Below are positions 42,655-50,945 of a stretch of DNA of 64,000 bases, piece by piece; the stretch's first letter is position 1; each line of letters begins with the position of its first letter. Below the pieces are notes generated by a model, which was not told where the DNA came from, ran no database searches, and was given only the letters and a program-made list of their open reading frames with translations. This DNA is from JAIBCC01 sp963763855 (lineage in GTDB: Bacteria; Acidobacteriota; Blastocatellia; Pyrinomonadales; Pyrinomonadaceae). Position numbers and translations under genes: made by a program. The stretch covers positions 2,542,001-2,606,000 of the forward strand of contig CAVXPU010000005.1 in assembly GCA_963763855.1 (NCBI GenBank), given 5' to 3'.

Positions 42655-44117
42655 TTCAGACTGAATTTCGAAAACAACTTTTTATTTTCCTCGTGTTTGC
42701 GGGAATTGTCATTTTATTGCTACTCATTTTTCCGTTTGTTGAAGTTCCTTTGGTTGAATATTCGAAGAGTTTTTTTGATTCAACCGATGCACATATGGGA
42801 ACTACGGCGGCAAATCTGCTGGATACGTTTCTCAGAATTCTCAAGATTTGTTTGTGGATGGCACTGGTAATTGCGATCGTTCGAATTCTCAGCAATATCA
42901 TTGCAAATACGATATTACGCAATACCGGAAGCTACGAGATCACAACTCTTCTTCGCAATGTTTTTTCGATTGTAATTTACGTTGTGGCTTTCACAATGCT
43001 CGTTAAGTCTCAATTCGACACCGATTTAACTACGTTTTTTGCAGGTTCTACGATCATCGCGGTTGTTCTCGGTTTGGCTCTGCAAGACACGCTGGGAAAT
43101 CTATTCGCAGGGATTTCTATGCAAGCCGATCAGCCGTTTCAAATCGGCGATGTAATCAATATTCCAAATAAGGGAACAGGCGTTGTCGAAAATTTGTCGT
43201 GGCGTGGTGTAAAAATTCGCACGTTTCAAAATAAAATCGTTGTTATCAGCAACAGTATTCTCGGCAAAGAAGCGATAGAAGTTGCTCCAAAAGATAATTT
43301 GAACGCCAGATTAGCTTTTTTCAATACGCTCTATTCGGTTTCGCCGACCAAAACCATTCATCTTATTCGCGAAGTCGTCCGTCAGGTTGAAAATGTTTCG
43401 AGCAAGATTCGTCCAATTGTAAGAATTAAAAATTTAGGTGAAAGCGGACTTGACTGGGAAGTAAAATATTGGCTCGAAGATTACTCTAAATATAATGATA
43501 CGGATGCTTTAGTCCGGCAAAGAATTTGGTACGCTTTCCAACGCGAGGGTATTCACTTCGCTTTCCCGACACGAACTTTATTTGTTGAAAATCAATCGCT
43601 GGAACCCGATTTTGCAGAAGCAGTTAATCATATTTTTGACCGTTTATGCGAAGTGCCGCTCTTTGCACCGCTGACCGATGAAGAAACACAAAAACTCGCT
43701 GAATCGTGCGAAGCAAAGATTTTTTCGCCCAATGAACCGATTGTTCGCAAAGGTCAGCAAGGCAATTCAATGTTCGTTGTCCATCGCGGCTCGGTGAGAA
43801 TTCAGATTATTGAAGGTGGGATCGCACGAACTGTAAACACTCTGCAAGAAGGTGAAGTTTTTGGCGAAATGGGCTTGTTTACTGGCGAAACACGATCCGC
43901 AAATGTAGTTGCGGCAGAAGAAACAGAAGTTCTTGAGATTAAACACACCGCTGTTAAACCGCTCTTAGAAAGTAATCCGAATTTGGTTGAAGCATTAGGC
44001 GAAATCATTGCTGAAAGAAAAGCTTTGCTGGATACCGCAAATGAAGAAAAGCAATCAGTTGCGGTAGAGAAAGAAGGCGTTTTTGATTCGATTAAGAAAT
44101 TTTTTGGGCTAACTTAG
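42651..44117 (+). CDS. Mechanosensitive channel (MscS family) fused to a cyclic-nucleotide-binding domain
   Basis: 488 residues from ATG 42651, overlapping the upstream stop by four bases. Three N-terminal hydrophobic segments are followed by the MscS pore and beta domain (FFAGSTIIAVVLGLALQDTL, then GNLFAGISMQADQPFQIGD and VENLSWRGVKIRTF). A C-terminal cNMP-binding domain has IVRKGQQGNSMFVVHRGSV, then GEVFGEMGLFTGETRSANVV, whose Glu and Arg positions fit the phosphate-binding cassette. This cNMP-gated MscS layout is known as the bCNG type. Coupling to a metal transporter is notable. Confidence 0.93.
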   Translation: MIQTEFRKQLFIFLVFAGIVILLLLIFPFVEVPLVEYSKSFFDSTDAHMGTTAANLLDTFLRILKICLWMALVIAIVRILSNIIANTILRNTGSYEITTLLRNVFSIVIYVVAFTMLVKSQFDTDLTTFFAGSTIIAVVLGLALQDTLGNLFAGISMQADQPFQIGDVINIPNKGTGVVENLSWRGVKIRTFQNKIVVISNSILGKEAIEVAPKDNLNARLAFFNTLYSVSPTKTIHLIREVVRQVENVSSKIRPIVRIKNLGESGLDWEVKYWLEDYSKYNDTDALVRQRIWYAFQREGIHFAFPTRTLFVENQSLEPDFAEAVNHIFDRLCEVPLFAPLTDEETQKLAESCEAKIFSPNEPIVRKGQQGNSMFVVHRGSVRIQIIEGGIARTVNTLQEGEVFGEMGLFTGETRSANVVAAEETEVLEIKHTAVKPLLESNPNLVEALGEIIAERKALLDTANEEKQSVAVEKEGVFDSIKKFFGLT

Positions 44118-44121
44118 AAAG

Positions 44122-44754
44122 TTAATCTCCCTTCGTAAATTCATACGTAATAAAAATATTAAGTGAGTTTTGCCCAACCTCATGGCGAATCGCCTTTGCA
44201 TTCATCTTTAAGCTACCCTCTGCTACGCTAACAGGCAGAACAAACGATAACTTATCTAAAACCAATAGTTTAACGGGATTCACCTTTTTATCGATCGAAC
44301 TTTGCAAGAGCTTTGCCAAAACTCCGCCCGCCAAACTCGGAACATTATTCAACTGAATATTTGTAACCTTCGCACGAGCGAAAAGAGTTTGCGAATCTTG
44401 TTCAAATTCGAGCTGTAGATTAGTTTCCGCCCAACCTTTGAATTCCATACAACCGATAAAAGGTGCGTTGTAACTTCCCGTAAATGCAATTGGAGCGATG
44501 ATTTTACCGTCTCGAAATTGAACCGCAGTTTTCACTCCGTTCATTTCCCTTTCGAGCTTAACCTTTTCTACGCAACTGCTGTCTTCCTTATCACTTAGCG
44601 GAAAATCCGGCTGCTTGAGATTCGTAAAGGTAGCATCCAAAACGGCATCGAAAAATTGCTCATTAAGCGAAACCATAATTTCGGGGCTTTGTGCCTTTGC
44701 AAACGAGACAAATACCAAAATTGAAAAAATTAAACTTAAGATCTTTTTGTTCAT
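44122..44754 (-). CDS. Exported protein of unknown function
   Basis: 210 residues from ATG 44754, with a signal peptide (MNKKILSLIFSILVFVSFAKA, cut before Q). The mature part is strand-rich (IMVSLNEQFFDAVLDATFTN, FTGSYNAPFIGCMEFKGWAE, LQLEFEQDSQTLFARAKVTN, NSLNIFITYEFTKGD). Two Cys, in DSSCVEKV and IGCMEFK, could form a disulfide. No family recognised. It reads toward the MscS gene, converging with it 5 bases apart. Confidence 0.75.
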   Translation of the reverse strand: MNKKILSLIFSILVFVSFAKAQSPEIMVSLNEQFFDAVLDATFTNLKQPDFPLSDKEDSSCVEKVKLEREMNGVKTAVQFRDGKIIAPIAFTGSYNAPFIGCMEFKGWAETNLQLEFEQDSQTLFARAKVTNIQLNNVPSLAGGVLAKLLQSSIDKKVNPVKLLVLDKLSFVLPVSVAEGSLKMNAKAIRHEVGQNSLNIFITYEFTKGD

Positions 44755-44810
44755 ATTAAAATTACCCAACCCAAATAGATGCAAAATATCTGCAAAACGC
44801 CGCATATGTT

Positions 44811-46130
44811 TTACTCAATCTCAATCGCATCAATTTTTTTCATCAATTTATCTGTTTCTGCTAATGCCACGATGATTTTTTGATAGTGGAAAATATCTTC
44901 AAAGTTTAAAACTCTTTCTTTTCTATCTTTTAACCATTTTTGGGCAGGTTGATAACCGCCGATGTAAAACTGCCACGCAATTTCAGGAACATTATCAAAG
45001 TATTGCGTTTCGTTTATCCAAACTTTGCCGGCTTCAAACCTTACTTTTCCTACAACATTATCGCCATCAATCGGATATTGCGTGATGTATTCTGTAACCT
45101 TCGCACTTTCCAACAGATGTATTTGTCTGATTTCTCTGCCAAGATTTACAAGTTTCCAAAATGTTTCTTTGTCTTTTGGATACGGCACACGCGGGAAATC
45201 TATCTTCAAAAATTCTTTGTATTTTTCGCGGTAACTTGGCGAATGCAAAACGGCGTAAATGTAATCAAGAATGTCTATCGGAGCAAAATGCGGAAACACG
45301 CACGAAGTAAGTGTGCTTTTCTCATCTTCATCAACACACTTACTGCGTGCGTGTTTCTGCAAAGATTTCTCTGCTTCAAATTCCAACTGTAATTTATCCG
45401 CGATTTGTTTGACGATTTCCGCGTTCAGATTCGGCGTGCGTTCGGCGACGGCAAACATATCGGCTTGTTCGTTTGCTTCGGGATAAAGGTAAAGTGGGAA
45501 TACTGTGCCTCGACCACGATAGAAAATATTGCAATCCACAATTGAATTTGTAACAGTTAAAACATTCCATGGCATACTTCCTACAGCTTGACCTTGACGA
45601 CCAATAACAAGACCACAATTTTCACTTCTGAAATGCTTCATCAACCCGTTTCGAGGTCGTCCCATTAATCCATTTACCTTTCCTGTATAAATCGTGTATC
45701 GGTTGTCAAATGGACGGTAATAAATCAACTTAATCTTTGCCTCATTATCTTTAATATCTTTAATTGCGGCGGATATTTTCTTTAACTTTGTATGTCCGAG
45801 TTGATAGAAACGTTCAATCTCCTTGGAATCTTTGATTGTTAGATTTTCATATAGCTGTTTGCAATGTTCATAGGAATTTTGAATGGCTAATTCGTCAAAT
45901 TCTGTTGTAAGCCCAGAATTCTGTAATACAAATAGTTTTTCTATTTGAAAATAATTATTATTCGTAACTAACCCAAAATCTTTCCTCACCAAAAAGAAAT
46001 TCGGTTCTTTCAATTCCAATTCGTTCCAATCAATCGAATCGAGTGAATTATTGTTCAAAAAATCGTATTTCGCGTCGCGTTTACCGTAAAGGTCAAAGTG
46101 AAAAACTTGTGCTAATTTATTTTCGCTCAT
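44811..46130 (-). pseudogene. C-terminal half of a DNA methyltransferase/restriction enzyme (type IIG/ISP-like), separated from its N-terminal half
   Basis: 439 residues that continue a family protein exactly where the other fragment (47017-47660) ends. KLAQVFHFDLYGKRDAKYDF normally follows GVSIDIFVK in one chain. The region holds the target-recognition and C-terminal helical parts (RPFDNRYTIYTGKVNGLMGR, VIGRQGQAVGSMPWNVL, FCxxYRGRGTVFPLYLYP-like segment). It begins with its own ATG (MSENKLAQVF), so it could be made as a separate polypeptide. A palindromic repeat is inserted in frame at 45292-45360, adding KHARSKCVDEDEKSTLTSCV. Probably inactive as a restriction enzyme alone. Confidence 0.8.
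45292..45360. repeat. Palindromic interspersed repeat (family 2) inside the restriction gene
   Basis: The left arm GGAAACACGCACGAAGTAAG plus TGTG at 45292-45315 pairs with CACACTTACTGCGTGCGTGT plus TTC at 45335-45357, with a loop of about 20 bases. It is in frame in the coding sequence and adds about 23 residues. The same motif is present as a half copy at 46147-46174. This shows that the repeat moves and tolerates insertion in genes. Confidence 0.85.
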
Positions 46131-46146
46131 TATTATATTTGGGTTT

Positions 46147-46174
46147 ACACACTTACTAACGTGCGTGTTTCTGC
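46147..46174. repeat. Half copy of palindromic repeat family 2
   Basis: ACACACTTACTAACGTGCGT followed by GTTTCTGC, matching the right arm at 45335-45360 except at the centre. It lies between the end of dinD and the start of the C-terminal restriction fragment, exactly at one border of the interruption. Confidence 0.8.
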
Positions 46175-46177
46175 CTT

Positions 46178-47020
46178 TTATTTCAACTTTTTTGCTTCGT
46201 TTTTCTTTTCTAACTTCTTAATACTTTCCGCCACAGGCAATTCTTCAGGCATTGTTCCACCGATTTCTTCAATCGTTTGACGAACTTTTTTACCAATTTC
46301 AAAATGAGTTTCGTTGGCTTTTTGTTTGTCGACTATTTCATCTTTCCGCAGTTTATCTTCAGTTTGTGTTGCTCTAAAAAGATTAGCGGCAAGTTCCGTG
46401 CTTCCCATGTGGTCGAGTATTTGCTCAGATTTTTTCAAACCTTTTTTGGCGTGAATATCTTTCGCACCCAAACCGCCATACAAACCTTTGTAACCAAAAT
46501 TTTGAAAGATCGCATAGTCAATCGGGTCAATCACGCCCGCACCTTTCGCGGCTTCGGCAAGTTGTTTGTTGTGTTCCGCCATTTCGCGACGCAGGAAAAA
46601 GCGTTTTTCGTCTTCGCTCGATAACTTGTTGTAGGCTTCCATCTGCTGAATTTCCTGCAAACGGGTTTGAATCGCAAAATATGTTTGCCCAAGTGCTACA
46701 ACTTCTTTGCCCGGATCAGCATTTTGGACAATCAAATAACAGGCATAACGCGAAAGTTTGACGCTCGGATATTCTTGCTTTGCACCTTTTCCGTGAATTA
46801 TCTCCTCGTGGTAATCCACGAAGTGATATTCAACATCTTCGTTACTGTTTTTGCAAGCTTCTTTTGCTCTCTCAATTACGGGAAGAAAATTTCTAAATTC
46901 CGCATAATCTAAAATCTTCGAAAGGCTTCTTGCACCCCAAAACTCATTTCCGTTTTCGTCAATTTGTTTAATTTGTTCGAAAACCGTTTTATCTTCAATA
47001 TTTGTAAGTTTATTTTTCAT
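46178..47020 (-). CDS. dinD: DNA damage-inducible protein D-like (DinD)
   Basis: 280 residues. A Bro-N-like N-terminal domain (NEFWGARSLSKILDYAEFRN, FLPVIERAKEACKNS) is followed by KLSRYACYLIVQNADPGKEV, FAIQTRLQEIQQMEAYNKLS, GVIDPIDYAIFQNFGYKGLY and the charged helical tail. These are the hallmarks of DinD, which in Escherichia coli is LexA-regulated and inhibits RecA-driven strand exchange. Its start overlaps the stop of the N-terminal restriction fragment (ATGA). It stands between the two halves of the restriction gene, with a repeat at each border. Confidence 0.92.
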   Translation of the reverse strand: MKNKLTNIEDKTVFEQIKQIDENGNEFWGARSLSKILDYAEFRNFLPVIERAKEACKNSNEDVEYHFVDYHEEIIHGKGAKQEYPSVKLSRYACYLIVQNADPGKEVVALGQTYFAIQTRLQEIQQMEAYNKLSSEDEKRFFLRREMAEHNKQLAEAAKGAGVIDPIDYAIFQNFGYKGLYGGLGAKDIHAKKGLKKSEQILDHMGSTELAANLFRATQTEDKLRKDEIVDKQKANETHFEIGKKVRQTIEEIGGTMPEELPVAESIKKLEKKNEAKKLK

Positions 47021-47660
47021 AGTATTTTCTTAACTTGAATTTCAACCAAACTCGCAGGCTGGCAGCCCGCGTTCCGTAATTTTTTCTTCACGAAAATATC
47101 AATAGAAACGCCTTGCACAATGTCAAAAACATTTTGGTCAGGCGAACCATCGGGGCAAACTTCTTTCTTTTTAGCATTTCCGTTTAAATCGAGAATATAA
47201 ATTTTATCAAAGGTTTTCGCCAATTCTTCAAGCATTTTGCGGTGGATCATTCCGTCAATAAATCTGCTATTGGAAATATAAGTCAAAATTCCCTCGCCGT
47301 TTTTCTCGATAAAATGTTGTCCAAAACGAATAAACTTGATGTAATCATCGGAAAGCGATTGAATGTTTCGCTCGTTCAAATCTTTTTTGTAATCAGCCGT
47401 AAATCTCCAATCCATTTGCTTTTGTTGCTTGAGCTTACCGAATAGGGTGGATTTCCGATTACGCACATAACAGGCGTATCACGTTTGGTTAGAACGTAAT
47501 CGGGAGCACCGCAAGAAATATGTTTCGGTTCATTAGTCGCAGCAACATTAGGGATAATCGTTTCAATCAATTGCTGAAGGTCGCCGCGAAATGTATGTTC
47601 GGTAGAATTGCCGAGTTTAAAGCGTTTAGAGACGTTGTCGATGTATTCGTTGAGAGTCAT
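47017..47660 (-). pseudogene. N-terminal half of a type IIG/ISP-like restriction-modification gene with internal deletion and frameshift
   Basis: It starts MTLNEYIDNVSKRFKLGNST and keeps the N-terminal nuclease-like start (FRGDLQQLIETIIPN, SCGAPDYVLTKRDTPV). It then jumps straight to methyltransferase motif IV (CVIGNPPYSVSSSNKSKWIG). The several hundred residues that normally lie between, including the SAM-binding motif I, are missing; DTPV is shared by both sides of the joint. One missing base near 47400 separates SKWIGD from TADYKKDLNERN. The end reads GVSIDIFVKKKLRNAGCQPA followed by SL, where NAGCQPASL is encoded by a family 1 repeat. It cannot be an active methyltransferase as it stands. 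Confidence 0.8.
47052..47078. repeat. Family 1 palindromic repeat at the end of the N-terminal restriction fragment
   Basis: TCGCAGGCTGGCAGCCCGCG plus TTCCGT is the reverse complement of the GGAACGC-palindrome-GCGAG form seen after the transglycosylase gene. It forms the last residues (NAGCQPASL) of the truncated protein and marks the second border of the dinD interruption. Confidence 0.75.
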
Positions 47661-47717
47661 ATTGGGAAAGTTTTTAACTCAAAATACTTTTTTTCAAAAT
47701 AACGTTTGGGGATCTTG

Positions 47718-48683
47718 TTAGATTCCGCTTCTCACAATATCGTGCAAACGCAGCAATCCAGACGATTTGCCATTTTCAACCACAGGTAAAACCGAGATTT
47801 GCGAAGAGCGATTTTCCATCAATTGAAGTGCGTCGAAAGCCAGCATATCGGGTGTTGACGTGATTGGATTTTTCGTCATCATCGTTTGGGCGGTAAGCTC
47901 TGTAAATCGTTCGGGCGGAGTTTTTTCAATCGTTCTGCGAAGGTCGCCGTCTGTCACAATGCCAACCAAATTTCCGCTTGCGTCAACCACATTTACTGCT
48001 CCGAGAGCGTATTTTGAAATAGCTTTAACGACTGCAAGCCAATTCGCATCTGTTGAAATATTAGGACTTGCGTGCATTAAATCAGAAACTTTAATGGTTA
48101 AACGCTTGCCCAAACGTCCAGCCGGATGGTTCGCTGCAAAATCTTCCTCAGTCCAATTTTTCTGCATCGAAACGGTCATTGCCAAAGCATCACCGATTGA
48201 AAGTGCAACGGTTGTAGAAGTTGTCGGAGCAAGATTTAGCGGGCAAGCTTCCTCGGAGACTGAGGCATCAAGCGTGACATCTGCGAAACGTGCGAGAGTT
48301 GAATTTACATTGCCGACAATGGCAATTATCGAAACACCGCGTTGCTTCAGACTCGGTAAAATTGCTAAAAGTTCGTCGGTTTCGCCGGAATTCGAAAGTG
48401 CGATAACGACGTCACCGCTGGTGATAACGCCTAAACTTCCGTGGATAGCGTCAGATGAATGGACGAAAACTGCTACAGTTCCCGTACTCGTCATTGTATC
48501 CGCAATTTTATTTGCAATAATCGCCGATTTTCCAACGCCCGTAACGATCACTTTACTTTCGCAATTCAATAAAAGCCCGACAGCCTTTTCGACCGATTTT
48601 TTGTCTAATTGGCTGGCGGCATGCTGAATTGCAGATGCTTCAATATTTAATAATTCGATAACTTGTTTGTAGGTTTCGCTCAC
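47718..48683 (-). CDS. kdsD: D-arabinose-5-phosphate isomerase (KpsF/GutQ/KdsD family)
   Basis: 321 residues. Interconverts ribulose-5-phosphate and arabinose-5-phosphate, the first step toward KDO of lipopolysaccharide. N-terminal SIS domain (VIVTGVGKSAIIANKIADTM, VIALSNSGETDELLAILPSL, APTTSTTVALSIGDALAMTV) and two CBS domains (SDLMHASPNISTDANWLAVV, MMTKNPITSTPDMLAFDALQ). AANHPAGRLGKRL is the family linker. This supports a Gram-negative envelope for the host. Confidence 0.96.
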   Translation of the reverse strand: MSETYKQVIELLNIEASAIQHAASQLDKKSVEKAVGLLLNCESKVIVTGVGKSAIIANKIADTMTSTGTVAVFVHSSDAIHGSLGVITSGDVVIALSNSGETDELLAILPSLKQRGVSIIAIVGNVNSTLARFADVTLDASVSEEACPLNLAPTTSTTVALSIGDALAMTVSMQKNWTEEDFAANHPAGRLGKRLTIKVSDLMHASPNISTDANWLAVVKAISKYALGAVNVVDASGNLVGIVTDGDLRRTIEKTPPERFTELTAQTMMTKNPITSTPDMLAFDALQLMENRSSQISVLPVVENGKSSGLLRLHDIVRSGI

Positions 48684-48709
48684 GCTGATAAATTTACCAC
48701 AAAATTAAA

Positions 48710-49558
48710 CTATTTCTTCTCATTCGGAATCCGACTAAAAAGGTCTAAAACAATTTTCCAATCCCCCTTTCGAAATTTCCAGATCTGCAAATAATTCCCT
48801 TTTTCGATTTCCTTACCGGTTGTGTCGGAAAACGCATATGAATTGCTGATATACGCAAGATCTCCCGCACTCGTAAAGATTGAACGGCGTGCAAATCTGA
48901 CTTTATTTATTTCCTTTTTAACTTCATCAAGTGCCGCTTTTTTGCCTAAGAAAGGCTTCTTACCTTCTCGATAGAGGCGAATATCATCGGCAGCCATCAT
49001 TTTGTAGGCTTTCTCAAAACTAGACTTTTCGGCAGTCTCAAAAAAACGCATTGAAGTATCTGCGGCGGAAATCTTCTTTGGGTTAAGCTCTTTATTGACA
49101 TCAGTTGGAAAAACAAAATTTACATCCAAACTAACCCTCTCGTGATTAATTCCAATGTCTAAAACGAATTTAAATTTGCCGTCAGCTTGTTTCTGCCAGA
49201 TGGTAACGTAGTGTCCGAAAGCGGTTGGAACGTCATTTTTGCCATTCGGACGATATTCCCAAGGTCCGGTTGTGTAACCCAAAATTCCATTGGTAGAAAC
49301 GTCGGCGAATTCAGGATTCCAAGCTAAGAGCGATCTGTTTTCAGTCCGTTTTTTCCAGACTTCTTTGCCGTTCATCGGATTTGGATCGAAGATAATTCCG
49401 TCGTCTGCCAGAAACTCTAGAAATGCCGTTTTCATGTTTTTTTCAAACGCGGTTTGGGCAAATTGTTTTTCGGTAGAAAAGAGATTTACTAAATCAGACT
49501 GAGCTGAAATGCTCTGAAATAAAAATGCTAACATCAATAAAATCAATAATTTTCTCAT
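48710..49558 (-). CDS. Exported protein with tandem SnoaL/DUF4440-like domains
   Basis: 282 residues with a signal peptide (MRKLLILLMLAFLFQSISA). Two NTF2-like cone folds: FEKNMKTAFLEFLADDGIIF with GPWEYRPNG and FGHYVTIWQKQADGKFKFVL, then FFETAEKSSFEKAYKMMAAD with DIRLYREGKKPFLGKKAALD and NYLQIWKFRKGDWKIVLDLF. Members are often of unknown function in the periplasm. Its start is 3 bases after the maf stop in the same direction. Confidence 0.85.
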   Translation of the reverse strand: MRKLLILLMLAFLFQSISAQSDLVNLFSTEKQFAQTAFEKNMKTAFLEFLADDGIIFDPNPMNGKEVWKKRTENRSLLAWNPEFADVSTNGILGYTTGPWEYRPNGKNDVPTAFGHYVTIWQKQADGKFKFVLDIGINHERVSLDVNFVFPTDVNKELNPKKISAADTSMRFFETAEKSSFEKAYKMMAADDIRLYREGKKPFLGKKAALDEVKKEINKVRFARRSIFTSAGDLAYISNSYAFSDTTGKEIEKGNYLQIWKFRKGDWKIVLDLFSRIPNEKK

Positions 49559-49561
49559 ACG

Positions 49562-50128
49562 CTACTCCATTGATAATTCATAAACCAAACTTATCGGCAA
49601 CCCGACAACATTCCAATAATCGCCTTCAATTCCTTCGATAAACAAAGCCGCTTGAGCCTGAACGGCATAAGCCCCGGCTTTATCCAAAGGCTCGCCGAAT
49701 TCGACCAAAAATTCGATTTGTTTATCATCCAGCTCTGCAAATTTAACTTTTGTAGTTTGCAATCCAACGCGAGTCGTACCATTTTTTACGACGGCAACAC
49801 CGGTTAAAACCTCGTGCGTACGCCCCGAAAGCAGCCGCAGCATTCGCCTTGCATCAGCCAAATCAATCGGTTTTCCGATGATCTGATTGTCGATTACAAC
49901 GGTTGTATCCGCACCCAAAACCATTGAATCCGGATGATTTGCGGCAATTGCTTCGGCTTTTGTTTGGGCTAATCGCCTGACGTAATCAGCCGGATTTTCC
50001 GATTCAAATTCGCTTTCGTCAATATCGGGAACAATTTTAGTAAAATCCCAGCCGACCGCAGTCATAATTTCAGACCGCCGCGGGCTGCCCGAAGCTAAAA
50101 TCAATTTTGGAAGTTCAAATTTCATCAC
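49562..50128 (-). CDS. maf: Maf-family nucleoside triphosphate pyrophosphatase
   Basis: 188 residues, usual length. LPKLILASGSPRRSEIM is the P-loop-like start, followed by DIDESEFESENPADYVRRLA, VLGADTTVVIDNQIIGKPID and GRTHEVLTGVAVV, all Maf signatures. The catalytic acidic residues are in GADT and in the GEPLDKAGAYAVQ helix. Hydrolyses non-canonical or modified nucleotides (dTTP, UTP or m7GTP depending on clade), linked to septum control. The second Met (MKFELPK) could equally be the start. Confidence 0.96.
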   Translation of the reverse strand: MMKFELPKLILASGSPRRSEIMTAVGWDFTKIVPDIDESEFESENPADYVRRLAQTKAEAIAANHPDSMVLGADTTVVIDNQIIGKPIDLADARRMLRLLSGRTHEVLTGVAVVKNGTTRVGLQTTKVKFAELDDKQIEFLVEFGEPLDKAGAYAVQAQAALFIEGIEGDYWNVVGLPISLVYELSME

Positions 50129-50180
50129 TTATCATTTATCATTAAATTGTTTGAAGATGTCAAAAATGGTTTGAGTATCA

Positions 50181-50660
50181 ATGAAAGAACTTTTTCGCCT
50201 GCTGCCCAATCTTTTAAAGGAATTTGAGGATAATCCGAAAGTCCGCGAAGCAGTTATTTTTGCGGCTTGGCGAAAAATTGCCGGAGAATCCTTGAGCGAA
50301 CACGCCGTTCCTTTGCGGCTTTCAAACAAACATTTAACTGTTGCAGTAGCCGATGAACGCTGGGCAAAATATTTGAAAGACTTGTGCGGACAGATGATTT
50401 TTAAGCTGAACTCTTCACTTTCGCAAGCCGCCGTTACTTTTATCGATTTTGCGATTGATGAAGAATTTGTGACGGCTGATAGAGAAAAACGGCGAGGTAA
50501 AACCTTTGATGAGAATGAATTACGCCAGCTCGCACTAAAACAGCTGACACCGAAACTTAAATCAAAAGCTTCTGCAATTAAAGATACAAATTTACGGGAT
50601 CAATTTTTATTGGCGGCTGGAAGTTGCTTGGCGAGAAAGGAAAGATTGGCAAAGAAATAA
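50181..50660 (+). CDS. DUF721/DciA-family protein
   Basis: 159 residues. The N-terminal part (MKELFRLLPNLLKEFEDNPK, then FAAWRKIAGESLSEHAVPLR, LTVAVADERWAKYLKDLCGQ) is the DUF721 domain. In several phyla DciA recruits the replicative helicase DnaB to the origin. This is family knowledge; I cannot test it here. It starts the plus-strand set that continues with gatC three bases after it. Confidence 0.85.
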   Translation: MKELFRLLPNLLKEFEDNPKVREAVIFAAWRKIAGESLSEHAVPLRLSNKHLTVAVADERWAKYLKDLCGQMIFKLNSSLSQAAVTFIDFAIDEEFVTADREKRRGKTFDENELRQLALKQLTPKLKSKASAIKDTNLRDQFLLAAGSCLARKERLAKK

Positions 50661-50662
50661 AT

Positions 50663-50944
50663 ATGGACGTTAGAAAAATAGCAAAACTTGCACATTTAGA
50701 AATTACTGACGAAGAAGTGGCAATTTATACACCTCAAATGAATAATATTGTCGCCTACGTTGAGCAATTAAACGAATTGGATACCGAGAATGTAGAAGCG
50801 TCGCTCGGCGGTTTAACTCCGGAAGGCGAAAAAACTTATTCGATTCGCGAAGATATTCCGCACGAATCATTTGGTCAGGAAAGAGCTATAAGCCAAGCAC
50901 CTTCTGCAGTTAGCGGACATTTCCAAGTGCCGAAAGTACTGTAA
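50663..50944 (+). CDS. gatC: Aspartyl/glutamyl-tRNA amidotransferase subunit C
   Basis: 93 residues from ATG 50663 (MDVRKIAKLAHLEITDEEVA), typical length. YTPQMNNIVAYVEQLNELDT is the conserved helix and the C-terminal tail SGHFQVPKVL is diagnostic. It stabilises the GatA-GatB dimer that makes Gln-tRNA or Asn-tRNA by transamidation. gatA lies 460 bases on with one small gene between. Confidence 0.97.
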   Translation: MDVRKIAKLAHLEITDEEVAIYTPQMNNIVAYVEQLNELDTENVEASLGGLTPEGEKTYSIREDIPHESFGQERAISQAPSAVSGHFQVPKVL

Positions 50945-50945
50945 A

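Noticed and set aside
46178..47020. dinD insertion as a classical transposon
   Set aside because: No transposase, terminal inverted repeats or target duplication could be found; only short palindromic repeats lie at the borders.
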